This document shows positions 15,117 to 24,009 of a DNA stretch of 46,241 nt, one piece after another (the first letter of the stretch is position 1; the number at the start of each line of letters is the position of its first letter). The DNA comes from Candidatus Rokuibacteriota bacterium. Its GTDB lineage: Bacteria > Methylomirabilota > Methylomirabilia > Rokubacteriales > CSP1-6. A program made the position numbers and the translations under genes. The DNA is taken from positions 36,052-82,292 of the forward strand of contig QHTE01000013.1 of assembly GCA_003220685.1 (NCBI GenBank), written 5' to 3'. Under the pieces are notes generated by a model. It saw only the letters and a program-made list of their open reading frames with translations, was not told where the DNA came from and ran no database searches.

Positions 15117-16192
15117 AAGCCGCGGTATTTCACGGTCCCCACAAACCCCTCACCATCGAGAACGTTGAGGTCGCGAAGCCGATCGGACGCGAGGTGCTCG
15201 TGCGCACCGTCGCGAGCGGCGTGTGCCACAGCGATCTCCACTTCGTCGACGGCTATTACCCGTTCCCGACCCCCGCGATCCTCGGCCACGAGGCCGCCGG
15301 TATCGTCGAGGCGGTCGGCCCGCACGTGACCGAGTTCAAGGCCGGTGATCACGTGATCGCCTGTCTCTCCGTCTTCTGCGGCCATTGCTCGTATTGCCTG
15401 ACCGGCCGGACCCACCTCTGCCAGTCCCGGCCGGCCCGCACGCCGCAAGAGCCGCCGAAGCTCACCTGGAACGGGGCGCCGGTGAACCAGTTCGCGAATC
15501 TCTCGGCCTACGCCGAGAAGATGCTGGTGCACGAGAACGGGCTCGTGAAAGTCCGAGATGACATGCCGCTCGACCGCGGCGCGCTGATCGGCTGCGGCGT
15601 GACGACAGGCGTGGGTGCCGTGCTCAACACGGCGCGCGTCGAGGCGGGCGCGACGGTCGCGGTGTACGGCGCCGGCGGTGTCGGCCTGGCCGTGATCCAG
15701 GGCGCGCGCATCGCGGGCGCCGGCATGATCATCGCGATCGACGTGTTCGAGAGCAAGCTCGCGAAGGCCAAGGAGCTCGGCGCCACGCACACCGTGGACT
15801 CGTCCAAGCTCGACCCGGTCAAGGCCATTCGCGAGCTGACCAACGGCGGCGTCGAGTACGCCTTCGAGGCGATCGGCTTGAAGAAGGCCGCCGAGCAGGC
15901 GTTCGAGTGCATCCGTCCGGGCGGCACCGCCACGGTGATCGGCATGATCCCGGTCGGTCAGAAGCTCGAGCTCGAGGGCAGCGTGTTCCTCCGCGAGAAG
16001 CGCATCCAGGGCTGCAGCATGGGCTCGAACCGCTTCAAGGTCGACATGCCGAAGTACGTCGACTTCTACCAGCGCGGCCTGCTCCGTCTGGACGAGATGA
16101 TCACGCGGCGCGGCCGGCTCGAGGACGTGAACGAAGCGTTTCGCGCGATGAAGGCCGGCGAGGTCGCGCGCACCGTCCTGATGTTCGATTGA
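15113..16192 (+). CDS. zinc-dependent alcohol dehydrogenase (class III/MDR type)
   Basis: A 359-residue medium-chain dehydrogenase. The catalytic zinc ligands are Cys38 ('GVCHSDLHF') and His59-Glu60 ('ILGHEAAG'). The structural zinc set is Cys89, Cys92, Cys95 and Cys103. The Rossmann motif 'VAVYGAGGVGLAVIQGA' lies near 180-196, and an Asp ('IAIDVFESKLAKAKELGA') indicates NAD. It should oxidise alcohols or reduce aldehydes, possibly thiol adducts, with NAD. AAGGAG precedes the ATG at 15113. A GC hairpin follows the stop. Confidence 0.92.
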   Translation: MKAAVFHGPHKPLTIENVEVAKPIGREVLVRTVASGVCHSDLHFVDGYYPFPTPAILGHEAAGIVEAVGPHVTEFKAGDHVIACLSVFCGHCSYCLTGRTHLCQSRPARTPQEPPKLTWNGAPVNQFANLSAYAEKMLVHENGLVKVRDDMPLDRGALIGCGVTTGVGAVLNTARVEAGATVAVYGAGGVGLAVIQGARIAGAGMIIAIDVFESKLAKAKELGATHTVDSSKLDPVKAIRELTNGGVEYAFEAIGLKKAAEQAFECIRPGGTATVIGMIPVGQKLELEGSVFLREKRIQGCSMGSNRFKVDMPKYVDFYQRGLLRLDEMITRRGRLEDVNEAFRAMKAGEVARTVLMFD

Positions 16193-16198
16193 TTTCAT

Positions 16199-16217
16199 GG
16201 GGGCCTCGAAGGCCCCC
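16199..16217. terminator. GC-rich hairpin after the alcohol dehydrogenase
   Basis: An 8-bp perfect stem (GGGGGCCT with AGGCCCCC) with a CGA loop begins 7 bp after the dehydrogenase stop. It lacks a T-tract. It lies between convergent genes. Confidence 0.5.
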
Positions 16218-16232
16218 CCCAAGACCGGACGT

Positions 16233-16649
16233 CACCGCTTGGAGGTGGATGCGGACACGGGCCGCAGGACCGGCGGGTCGTTCTCGATCTCGAACGTGAC
16301 GCTCGTCGTCCTCGACGGACAGCAAGAACAGCGTCTGGTAGGTGGTGAGGGCATAGTAGGTCGCCGCGATGCTGCCGCCCGAGACGCTCGACACGTGCGT
16401 GATCCTGTCGATCACCGAGGCGCCATCGGCCGTCCGCAAACCGGCCAGAGCTTCCAGGCCTGCCGCGCCGAAGAGCGCGGCACGACTTCCCCCGCCCGAG
16501 AGCGCGACCCCGAGGAGAACGTCGCGGTCAGGTACCGCGGTCAGGCACGGTCCGACCACGTCCGAGCGCTCCACCCGGATCGCGGTCGCGCTGGCGCACC
16601 GCGCCAGAATGAACGCGCAGACGAGCCCGAGTCCGCTACGTATCGCCAC
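16233..16649 (-). pseudogene. patatin-like phospholipase, internally deleted
   Basis: From GTG 16649 about 105 codons match the start of a patatin-like protein. There is an N-terminal hydrophobic signal, then the oxyanion-hole loop 'VALSGGGSRAALFGAAGLEAL' and the nucleophile elbow 'SSVSGGSIAATYYAL'. Near 16330 the frame is lost. A different frame gives a C-terminal-looking tail, 'TSVTFEIENDPPVLRPVSAS', ending with a stop at 16233-16235. The central part, including the catalytic Asp of the Ser-Asp dyad, is absent. I infer a large internal deletion with frame change. Patatins deacylate lipids; this one should not work. Confidence 0.62.
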
Positions 16650-16808
16650 CGTTGGTGCTTTACCAAGTGACGTGACTTCTGAGGATTGGACCTTGGTCCG
16701 GGGGGCTTCGCCTCTTTGGTCCTCTGGCGCTCGGCGCGCTCCTCCTCGATGAGCTGGTATGCGAGGTAGTACTTGCAGGTCACTGTCTCGCGCCCCGCGG
16801 AGCCCACC
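16650..16808 (-). other. gap between RidA and patatin remnant, with a weak short ORF
   Basis: A minus-strand frame starts from GTG/ATG-like codons at 16807 and begins 'GSAGRETVTCKYYLAYQLIEE'. It is helical and highly charged ('ERAERQRTKEAK'), but it overlaps the patatin start out of frame before stopping at 16541. It could be a small real gene behind RidA. I see no family and no clear ribosome binding site. Confidence 0.25.
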
Positions 16809-18041
16809 CTAGCCGCGCTCCAGCGGGTCGACGGTATCCGGGCCCACCCACTCGATGCCGGCGTGCGCGCCCTTCACCGCGGCCACCTCGACCTCGACCA
16901 GCAGCTCGGGCCGCGCGAGGCCCGCGATGCGGCAGCCCAGCGACGCGGGACAGCTCTTGGCGAACCATGCCGGGCCCTCGCCGTGCGCCCGATTCATGGC
17001 GGCGCCGTCGACGGTGAACGTGCGCCGGCGGACGACGTCGTCCAGGCTCGCGCCCGCCTGCTCGAGCGCCCAGCGCGCGGTCTCCACCGAGAGATCCGAT
17101 TGCGCCGCCCAGTCGCCCGCAGCCTGCGGCTCGCCCGCCGCATTCATCGACGTGCAGCCGCTCACCCAGATCCAGTCGCCGACCGCCACGGCCCGCGCGT
17201 AGCCACGCGGCTTCTCACGCTGCTGCTGGGTGTAGATGTCGCGGCGGGTCTTCGCGGCCCCGACGATCGCCTCGGCCTCTATCTCGATCAGCATGTCCGG
17301 CAAGACGAGCGCCGGAATGCCGAGCAGGGTCGACGTGGGCCGCACGTCACCCAGCGCCTCGAGCCAGGCGCGCGTGTAGTCCGCGCTTCGGGAGAGGTCG
17401 GTGAGGAACGTCTTGGTGTAGACGATGTCCTCGCGCGCGGCCCCTGCCTGCGCGAGGGCCGAGAAGATCGTGTCCATCGTGTGGCGCGTCTGACGGTAGA
17501 GATCGCCCTTGCCTTCGACGATGCCGCGGGCGCTGAGCGCCGTGGTACCGGAGACGAACACGCGGTCGCCGACCCGCACCGCCCGCGAATAGGCGTACTC
17601 GTCCTCGATCGCGCGCCCGGACGAGATGCGGCGGGCCGAGGCGCCGGCGCCGTCGACGGCGTCGAGCTCGATCTCGACCAGCTGCTCGGGCCGCGCGAGC
17701 CGGTCGACCTGGACGAGCGTGGCCGCCGGCCGCGCGTCGCGCAGATACCGGGCGAGCGTCCGCGCGGCGCGGTCGCCCACCTGGATGTCGGTGACGTAGA
17801 TGCGGCTCCGGACGACGTCGGCGAGCCTGCCGCCCGCTCGGCCCATGCTCCACTCGGCGATCGTCATGATCGTCTCGACTTGCTTTGCGACGTCGTCGAC
17901 GCCGCGCACCGTGCCCGCCCGATCGATCGCCGTCGTGCCCGACTGCAGCACCGTGTCGCCGACCCGCAGCGCCCGTGAATAGTGGGCGAGCTTCTCGAGC
18001 GATCGTCCCGACGCGACGTTGATGCGGCGATCGGCTGCCAT
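16809..18041 (-). CDS. triple-domain RidA/YjgF family protein
   Basis: A 410-residue protein made of three tandem RidA units, at about 6-130, 138-262 and 268-392. Each shows the 'YSRALRVGDTVLQSGTTA' / 'YSRAVRVGDRVFVSGTTA' / 'YARAVAVGDWIWVSGCTS' strand and the closing 'RPEQLVEIELDAV' / 'PDMLIEIEAEAI' / 'RPELLVEVEVAAV' strand. Canonical RidA hydrolyses enamine/imine intermediates as a homotrimer and needs an Arg before the last strands. Here the equivalent places read P-A-A-T, P-T-S-T and P-A-S-L, so the standard imine deaminase Arg seems absent. The three domains could form an intramolecular trimer. It lies 46 bp downstream of the amidase on the same strand. Confidence 0.88.
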   Translation of the reverse strand: MAADRRINVASGRSLEKLAHYSRALRVGDTVLQSGTTAIDRAGTVRGVDDVAKQVETIMTIAEWSMGRAGGRLADVVRSRIYVTDIQVGDRAARTLARYLRDARPAATLVQVDRLARPEQLVEIELDAVDGAGASARRISSGRAIEDEYAYSRAVRVGDRVFVSGTTALSARGIVEGKGDLYRQTRHTMDTIFSALAQAGAAREDIVYTKTFLTDLSRSADYTRAWLEALGDVRPTSTLLGIPALVLPDMLIEIEAEAIVGAAKTRRDIYTQQQREKPRGYARAVAVGDWIWVSGCTSMNAAGEPQAAGDWAAQSDLSVETARWALEQAGASLDDVVRRRTFTVDGAAMNRAHGEGPAWFAKSCPASLGCRIAGLARPELLVEVEVAAVKGAHAGIEWVGPDTVDPLERG

Positions 18042-18087
18042 CGGCTCCTCCTCAGTCAGCGGGCGCGGGCCCGCGCGCGAGTCCCCG

Positions 18088-19521
18088 TCAGCGAGAGCGC
18101 TGCACGATCGGCGGGACGTGGGCCGCCCAGGGCCGCGCCACCTCGAAGGCCGCCGCCGCGCGCAGCACCGCCGCCTCGCCGCGGCGGCGCCCCACGATCT
18201 GCAGGCCCACCGGCAGGCCCTGCCGCGTGAAGCCGCACGGGATCGAGATGGCCGGCAGGCCGAGCACCGAGAACGCGTAGGTGAGATACGAGCGCTGGAG
18301 CATCCGGCCCACCGGCCGGCCGTTGATCTCGACCGGGTGCGGCTCTCCGATCGGAAACGGCGGCGTCGCCGACGTCGGGGTGATCAGCAGGTCGCGCGTC
18401 TCCAGGAATTCGCGGACGCGCTGCCACTGACGCGTTCGCAGGAGCTCGCCCCGCGCCACGTCGCGCGAGCTGAGCGCCAGCCCTTGCTCGGTATTCTCCA
18501 CGAGCCCTTCCTGGAGCACGGCCCGGTGCTCGGCAAGCTTGTCCGCGTGACGCGCGACCATCAGGAGCCCCCGCGTCAGCCGCACGATCTCCGGCACGTC
18601 ACCCAGATCGGGGCTGGCCTCTTCCACGCGGGCGCCCCCCGACCGGAACGCGGAGATCGCGCTCTCGAACACGCCGCGAACCTCGTCGTCGATCGTCATG
18701 AGGCCGCCGAGGTCGGACGTCCACGCGACCCTCCAGCCCTTCACCGACGGCATCTTCGTCGCCTGCACGAGCTCGCGCGGATCGACCTCGTACGAGATCG
18801 GCGAGCGGTCGTCGGCGCCCGCCATCACCGACAGCATCAGCGCCGTGTCCGCGATCGTGCGCGCCATCGGCCCTTCCACCGAGTACGTGTCCCAGGCGAG
18901 CCCGGAGGGGTAGCGCGGAATCAAGCCGGGCGTCGTCCGGAACCCGACGACGCCGCAATACGACGCGGGGCCGCGCAGCGAGCCGCCCAGATCGGTGCCC
19001 TCGGCCAGCGGGCACATGCCCGTCGCCAGCGCCGCCGCGGAGCCGCCGCTGGAGCCGCCCGCCGTGAGGGCCAGGTTCCAGGGATTGCGCGTGGCGCCGA
19101 ACACCGCGTTCACGGTGTTCGGGCCGAACGCGAACTCGGGCGTGTTGGTCTTGCCGATCACGATCGCGCCGGCGGCGCGGAGACGCTGGACGACGAGCGC
19201 GTCCTCGTCGGGCACGTGGCTCTCGAAGAGCTTCGAGCCGTGGGTCGTGCGGATGCCCTTCGTGGGCGTGACGTCCTTGATGGCGACGGGGACGCCCAAG
19301 AGGGGCGGCAGCGCGGCGCCCCTGCGGAAGGCGGCGGTCGCGCGGCGCGCGTGCCGCAACGCCTCCTCGCGCACCAGGGTGACGATCGCGTTCACGTCGG
19401 GGTTCACCGCGTCGATCCGCGCGAGCACGGCCTGCATGACCTCGAGCGGCGAGGCGCGGCGCGACCGATAGAGCTTCGAGAGCTCGACGGCGGGCGTGAA
19501 GCAGAGGTCGCGGGCGGTCAT
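18088..19521 (-). CDS. amidase (amidase signature family)
   Basis: A 477-residue protein with the Ser-cisSer-Lys triad of the amidase signature family: Lys82 ('VPVAIKDVTPTKG'), cis-Ser157 in the Gly/Ser-rich loop 'TAGGSSGGSAAALATG', and nucleophile Ser181 in 'GTDLGGSLRGPASYCG'. Full length for the family; no signal peptide, so cytoplasmic. It hydrolyses an amide bond; the substrate is open. Transcribed toward the triple RidA gene. Amidases and RidA-like proteins often sit in nitrogen-compound degradation clusters, which is the likely setting. Confidence 0.92.
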   Translation of the reverse strand: MTARDLCFTPAVELSKLYRSRRASPLEVMQAVLARIDAVNPDVNAIVTLVREEALRHARRATAAFRRGAALPPLLGVPVAIKDVTPTKGIRTTHGSKLFESHVPDEDALVVQRLRAAGAIVIGKTNTPEFAFGPNTVNAVFGATRNPWNLALTAGGSSGGSAAALATGMCPLAEGTDLGGSLRGPASYCGVVGFRTTPGLIPRYPSGLAWDTYSVEGPMARTIADTALMLSVMAGADDRSPISYEVDPRELVQATKMPSVKGWRVAWTSDLGGLMTIDDEVRGVFESAISAFRSGGARVEEASPDLGDVPEIVRLTRGLLMVARHADKLAEHRAVLQEGLVENTEQGLALSSRDVARGELLRTRQWQRVREFLETRDLLITPTSATPPFPIGEPHPVEINGRPVGRMLQRSYLTYAFSVLGLPAISIPCGFTRQGLPVGLQIVGRRRGEAAVLRAAAAFEVARPWAAHVPPIVQRSR

Positions 19522-19599
19522 GCGCGCACAGTCTACACCGTGTGAGCGAGCGCGCGTCGGCGCCCGCCGGCCTGCGCTGTCCCGTCCGGCGACCCGGGT

Positions 19600-19911
19600 C
19601 TATCGGGCCCGAGCGCTCCTCACGACCGAGGTACCGAGGACGCGCCGGCCGTCGGGAGAGACCGTTCCAATGACCGCAACCCGGTCCCGCACGCCCAGAC
19701 CGGCGTACTCGTCCTGCGGGACGCCCGTGAGATCGACCCCGACGCTCGGCCCGGTGTCTGCCTGAACGACCATCTGCTGGCCGCCGATCCACTGCACGAG
19801 GCCATCGACGCGTACCACCTGCTCCTGAGCGGCCGCGACCGGAGCGATCGGGCCGGCGAGGCCCAGCATCAGGGCGAGGATCATCAGCGCGACGGAGATG
19901 CCTCTTCTCAT
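19600..19911 (-). CDS. small exported protein, OB-fold-like
   Basis: A 103-residue protein. I start it at ATG 19911, which follows a GGAGGGAG-type site; the longer upstream frame is Arg-rich and non-coding in style. Residues 1-28 form a signal peptide cleaved near 'VAAAQEQ'. The mature 75 residues are all-beta ('VVRVDGLVQWIGGQQMVVQADTG', 'RDRVAVIGTVSPDGRRVLG'), similar to exported DUF5666-like or other OB-fold domains. Function unknown. Confidence 0.75.
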   Translation of the reverse strand: MRRGISVALMILALMLGLAGPIAPVAAAQEQVVRVDGLVQWIGGQQMVVQADTGPSVGVDLTGVPQDEYAGLGVRDRVAVIGTVSPDGRRVLGTSVVRSARAR

Positions 19912-20010
19912 CGTGACTCCCTCCACGATTGCGACGCTCGCACGGGCGGGCGGGTTTCCATCTCGGGAATTCGCCTGATCGGCAGCACGTGGAAGCCCGG
20001 ACGCAACTCG

Positions 20011-20039
20011 TTGCGACGTCGCGTGGCCTGCTCTAAGCT
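20011..20039 (+). promoter_or_regulatory. candidate sigma-70 promoter of the serine hydrolase
   Basis: TTGCGA (20011-20016) and TAAGCT (20034-20039) are 17 bp apart, 36 bp before the ATG at 20076. Both boxes are moderate matches; the spacing is ideal. Confidence 0.35.
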
Positions 20040-20075
20040 GTCGGCCATCCCGTCGCCGCTTCAGAGGAGGGGGAC

Positions 20076-21245
20076 ATGCCAACTATCGCGTCCATCGACA
20101 AGCTCTTCACTCAGGCGACCGAGTCGAAGGCCATGCCGGGCATGGTGGCGGTGGCCGCCACCGACAAGGGGACCGTGTACGAGGGCGCCTTCGGCAAGCG
20201 CGAGCTCGGCAAGGACGCTCCGATGACCGTCGACTCGGTCGTCTGGATCGCGTCGATGACCAAGGCCATCACGGCGACCGCCGCCATGCAGCTGATCGAG
20301 CGGGGCAAGCTGAGCCTCGACCGCCCGGCGAGCGAGGTGGTTTCGGGCCTCTCCGCGGCCAAAGTGCTCGAAGGGTTCGACGCCGCCGGCAAACCGCGCC
20401 TGCGCTCGCCCAGGCGTCCGATCACGCTCCAGCATCTACTGACGCACACCGCCGGCTTCGCCTACGAGATCTGGCGGCCGGAGATCGCGCAGTACCAGAG
20501 CGTGACCGGCACGCCCGGGATCACCACGTGCGCCGACGCCGCGCTGACCACTCCGCTGCTGTTCGATCCCGGCGATCGATGGGAGTACGGGATCAGCATC
20601 GACTGGATCGGCAAGATGGTCGAGACGGTGAGCGGCCAGAAGCTCGACCGCTACTTCCAGGACAACATCTTCGGGCCCCTCGGCATGAAGGACACCTCGT
20701 TCAAGCTCTCGGCGTCACAGCGGGCCCGGCTCGCGAGCGTGCACCAGCGGGACGACAAGGGCGGGCTCGCGCCGATCGAGTTCGCGCTGCCCGAGGACCC
20801 CGAGTTCCTCATGGGCGGCGGCGGTCTCTACGGCACCGCGCGCGACTATCTGGCGTTCACGCAGATGATCCTGCAGGGCGGCAAGCTGGGCGGCGCGCAG
20901 GTCCTGCGACCCGACACGGTGGACCTGATGGCGCAGAACCACATCGCGTCGCTCGACATTCCCTTCATCAAGACGGCTGCGCCGGGGCTCTCCAACGACG
21001 TCGATCTCTTCCCGGGAATGCGAAAGGGCTGGGGGCTGAGCTTCCTGATCAACACGCTGGAGGCGCCGACCGGGCGTGCGGCCGGCAGCCTCGCGTGGGC
21101 CGGCCTGGCCAACACCTACTTCTGGATCGATCGCGCCAAGCGTGTCTCAGGCGTCTTCCTGTCGCAGCTTCTTCCGTTCTACGACCACACGGCGATCGAC
21201 CTGTTCGGGAAGTTCGAGACGGAGGTGTATCGAGCGCTGCGCTAG
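20076..21245 (+). CDS. serine hydrolase (class C beta-lactamase/esterase family)
   Basis: A 389-residue protein of the beta-lactamase/transpeptidase-like fold. The nucleophile motif SxxK is Ser60-Met-Thr-Lys63 in 'VVWIASMTKAITATAAMQL'. 'LLTHTAGFAYEIW' and the tyrosine motif 'WEYGISIDWIG' (second YxS/N element, about 165-175) follow. The third (KTG) element appears as 'LAWAGLANTYFWID', as in EstB-type esterases. No signal peptide is seen, which favours a cytoplasmic esterase over a beta-lactamase. GAGGAGGGGG lies upstream of the ATG. Confidence 0.88.
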   Translation: MPTIASIDKLFTQATESKAMPGMVAVAATDKGTVYEGAFGKRELGKDAPMTVDSVVWIASMTKAITATAAMQLIERGKLSLDRPASEVVSGLSAAKVLEGFDAAGKPRLRSPRRPITLQHLLTHTAGFAYEIWRPEIAQYQSVTGTPGITTCADAALTTPLLFDPGDRWEYGISIDWIGKMVETVSGQKLDRYFQDNIFGPLGMKDTSFKLSASQRARLASVHQRDDKGGLAPIEFALPEDPEFLMGGGGLYGTARDYLAFTQMILQGGKLGGAQVLRPDTVDLMAQNHIASLDIPFIKTAAPGLSNDVDLFPGMRKGWGLSFLINTLEAPTGRAAGSLAWAGLANTYFWIDRAKRVSGVFLSQLLPFYDHTAIDLFGKFETEVYRALR

Positions 21246-21255
21246 CCGGCTGCCC

Positions 21256-23541
21256 TCACGCGCGTGGTGAGCGGGCCCGGAGCGCGCGCCAGACGCGCTC
21301 CGGGCTCAGCGGCAGGTCGCGGAGCCGAACGCCGGTGAGCCGTGCGAGGGCATTCGCGACCGCCGGGCTCACCGGAATCAGGCTGCCCTCGCCCGCGCCC
21401 TTGGCGCCGAAGGGACCGCTCCCGTCGGCGTTCTCCACGAAGCGGCACTCGAGGTCTTCCGGCGCGTCGTCGGCGCGCGGCACGCGATAGGTGAGCAGCG
21501 TGCCGTTCAGCAGATGGCCGTCGGCGTAGAGCATCTCCTCGAGGAGGGTGTGGCCGAGTCCCTGGACGACGCCGCCTTCGTCCTGGCCCTCGAGCAGCAG
21601 CGGATTGATCGCCCGGCCCACGTCGGCCACGGAGACGTAGCGCTCGACCCGGATCGCGCCGGTCTCCTCGTCCACGCTCACCTCGGCCGCTCCCACCGCC
21701 ATTTCCCAGAACGGCGTGCTGCCGCCGAGCGGCGCCGCGGTGCGGCCCGGCGCGATCACGCCGCGGCCTATCAGCTCGCCGCCGGTCATCCCGAAGTTCA
21801 GCGCGAGCGCCTCCGCGTAGGTCAGGCGGCGCGCCGGCGCGACCACCGCGCCCTCGGCGAGCGCCAGCTCCCGCGCCGCGACGCCGAGGTGCCGGGCCGC
21901 GATCGCGAGGAGCTGATCGCGCACGTCCTCGGCGGCCACCTGGACCGCGCGCCCGGTCATCGCCGTCGACCGGCTCGAGCTGGTCGTCTGGTCGTACGGC
22001 GTCACCGCGGTGTCGGGCTGGACCACGGTCACCCGCGCCAGCGGCACGCTCAGGACCTCGGCCGCGATCTGCGCGAGCACCGTGCGCGTCCCCTGCCCCA
22101 TCTCGACGGCGCTCGCGAGCACGGTGACGCTGCCGTCGGCGTGCAGGCGCACGATCGCCTCCGACACGCTCGGCGCGACCGAGGCCTTGAGCATCGCGGC
22201 CACGCCGCGCCCGCGGCCGGCCGCGGGCGCCTGCATCCATCCGATCGCCTCGGCCGCGCGGCCCAGGCTCTCCTCGAGCTTGCCGTCGATCGGCGTGTCA
22301 CCGGGCGCGAACTCCTCGCCATGGGCCAGGAAGTTCTGGCGCCGGAGATCGACCGGGTCGCGGCCGAGGCGGTCCGCCGCCGTGTCGAAAAGGGATTCGA
22401 GCGCCCACGCGAGCTGCGGCACGCCGAAGCCGCGAAACGCGCCGCCCGGCGTCGTGTTCGTGTAGACCGCGCGGGCGTCGAGCTTCACGTGCGGAACGCG
22501 ATACGGACCCGTCGCGGTGTAGGTGCCTTTCTGCACGACGCGCGGACCGATGTCCGCGTACGCGCCGACGTCGTAGTCCGCCTCGCACTCGACGGCGACC
22601 AGCGTGCCGTCGCGCCGGAACCCGGCGCGCGCGGCGACTCGCGAGGCGCAGCGCCGCACCGTCTGGAACGCTTCGGGGATCGAGGCCGCCAGGCGCACCG
22701 GACGGCCGGCCGCGCGCGCGAGGGTGGCCGCCAGCGGCTCGAGCTTCGCGTATGTCTTGCTGCCGAAGCCGCCGCCGAGGTGCGGGACGACGACGCGGAT
22801 CCGCGCGAGCGGGACGTCGAACATCTTCGCCAGCTCGACGCGCACCGAGTACGGGTTCTGGGTCGAGGCCCAGAGCGTCAGGGCGCCGGTTTCGTCCCAC
22901 GCGGCGACGACGGCGTGGGGCTCGAGGGCCACGTGCTGCACGGGCGGAAACCGATACACGTCCTCCACGACGACGTCGGCGCCGGCGAGCGCCGCCGCCG
23001 CATCGCCGCGCGCGAACTGGAACTGATGGCAGACGTTCGTGCCGGGCCGCGGCCGCAAGGTCGCCAGATCCGCGAAGTGGCCGGCCGGCGGCTGGCCCGC
23101 GTGGACCAGCGGGGCCCCCGGAGCCAGCGCCTCCTCGAGCGTCATCGCAGCCGCGAGCGGCTCGTAGTCGACGTCGACCAGCTCGAGCGCCTCCTCGGCC
23201 GTCGCCTCGTCGACGGCCGCGACCGCCGCCACCGGCTCGCCCTCGTACCGCGCGACCTCGATCGCGAGCACCGGCCGGTCGCGATATGCCGGGCCGTAGT
23301 AGGGATCGCACCAGGTCAGATCGGCGCCGGCGAGCGCGGCGAAGACGCCGGGCCGGGCGCGGGCGCGCGTCACGTCGACGCGCGTGACCCGCGCGTGGGC
23401 GTACGGCGAGCGGAGCACCTTCGCGTGAGCCATGCCCGGCACCGTCAGGTCGGTGACGTAGCGCGCGCGGCCCGTGACCTTCTCGATCGCATCGACGCGC
23501 GGCACGGGATGGCCGACGACGCGCAGCGGTCTCGCGCTCAT
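21256..23541 (-). CDS. xanthine dehydrogenase family molybdopterin-binding subunit
   Basis: A 761-residue large subunit. Landmarks are the N-terminal 'VPRVDAIEKVTGRARYVTDL', the molybdopterin loop 'PHLGGGFGSKTYAKLEP', 'GGAFRGFGVPQLAWALE' and the active-site Glu718 in 'FGAKGAGEGSLIP'. The AFRGFG loop is that of aldehyde/hypoxanthine/4-hydroxybenzoyl-CoA-type enzymes; the AYxCSFR loop of form I CO dehydrogenase is absent. It hydroxylates or oxidises an organic substrate with electrons passing to [2Fe-2S] and FAD subunits. I start it at ATG 23541, overlapping the small-subunit stop (ATGA), not at the longer Arg-rich frame upstream. Confidence 0.93.
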   Translation of the reverse strand: MSARPLRVVGHPVPRVDAIEKVTGRARYVTDLTVPGMAHAKVLRSPYAHARVTRVDVTRARARPGVFAALAGADLTWCDPYYGPAYRDRPVLAIEVARYEGEPVAAVAAVDEATAEEALELVDVDYEPLAAAMTLEEALAPGAPLVHAGQPPAGHFADLATLRPRPGTNVCHQFQFARGDAAAALAGADVVVEDVYRFPPVQHVALEPHAVVAAWDETGALTLWASTQNPYSVRVELAKMFDVPLARIRVVVPHLGGGFGSKTYAKLEPLAATLARAAGRPVRLAASIPEAFQTVRRCASRVAARAGFRRDGTLVAVECEADYDVGAYADIGPRVVQKGTYTATGPYRVPHVKLDARAVYTNTTPGGAFRGFGVPQLAWALESLFDTAADRLGRDPVDLRRQNFLAHGEEFAPGDTPIDGKLEESLGRAAEAIGWMQAPAAGRGRGVAAMLKASVAPSVSEAIVRLHADGSVTVLASAVEMGQGTRTVLAQIAAEVLSVPLARVTVVQPDTAVTPYDQTTSSSRSTAMTGRAVQVAAEDVRDQLLAIAARHLGVAARELALAEGAVVAPARRLTYAEALALNFGMTGGELIGRGVIAPGRTAAPLGGSTPFWEMAVGAAEVSVDEETGAIRVERYVSVADVGRAINPLLLEGQDEGGVVQGLGHTLLEEMLYADGHLLNGTLLTYRVPRADDAPEDLECRFVENADGSGPFGAKGAGEGSLIPVSPAVANALARLTGVRLRDLPLSPERVWRALRARSPRA

Positions 23542-23999
23542 GACCGGGTCTCCGCCGCGGCCAGGACCGCGTCGACGATCTTCCGGTAGCCGGTGCAGCG
23601 ACAGAGGCTGCCGCGCAGGTAGTGCAGGACGTCGGCGCGGGTGGGCCGGTCGTGCTCGGAGAGCATCGCCTTCGCCGTCAGCAGCATGCCCGCCGTGCAG
23701 AAGCCGCACTGCACGGCGCCCGCCTCGACGAATGCCCGCTGGAGCGGATGGAGCGACTCGCCCTCGGCCAGACCCTCGACGGTCAGCACGGAACGGCCGT
23801 CCGCCTCCACGGCGAGGTACGTGCACGCGCTCACCGCGAGGCCGTCGACCAGCACGGTGCAGGCGCCGCACACCTGGGTGTCGCACGAGCGCTTGGCGCC
23901 CTTCAGGTCGAGCGTGTCGCGCAGCACGTCCAGCAGCAGCGCGTGCGGCGCCACGTCGAGATCGTGGGGCCGGCCGTTGACGACCGTGTGAATCGTCAC
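23538..23999 (-). CDS. [2Fe-2S] subunit of a xanthine dehydrogenase family enzyme
   Basis: A 153-residue ferredoxin-like subunit with both expected cluster sets. The plant-type ferredoxin cysteines are Cys39, Cys44, Cys47 and Cys59 ('SCDTQVCGACTVLVDG'). The helical-domain set is Cys98, Cys101, Cys133 and Cys135 ('QCGFCTAGM', 'LCRCTGYRKIV'). It relays electrons between molybdopterin and FAD. The GTG at 23999 is chosen because the protein then starts 'TIHTVVNGRPHDLDV', as in the family; the longer frame upstream overlaps the FAD subunit. Confidence 0.92.
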   Translation of the reverse strand: MTIHTVVNGRPHDLDVAPHALLLDVLRDTLDLKGAKRSCDTQVCGACTVLVDGLAVSACTYLAVEADGRSVLTVEGLAEGESLHPLQRAFVEAGAVQCGFCTAGMLLTAKAMLSEHDRPTRADVLHYLRGSLCRCTGYRKIVDAVLAAAETRS

Positions 24000-24009
24000 G
24001 AAGCCGCTT

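Noticed and set aside
16773..17978. Plus-strand 401-codon ORF over RidA
   Set aside because: Arg/Asp/Val-rich antisense shadow of the triple RidA gene.
21514..23589. Plus-strand 691-codon ORF over the molybdenum subunit
   Set aside because: Antisense shadow. The minus strand encodes a complete conserved oxidase subunit.
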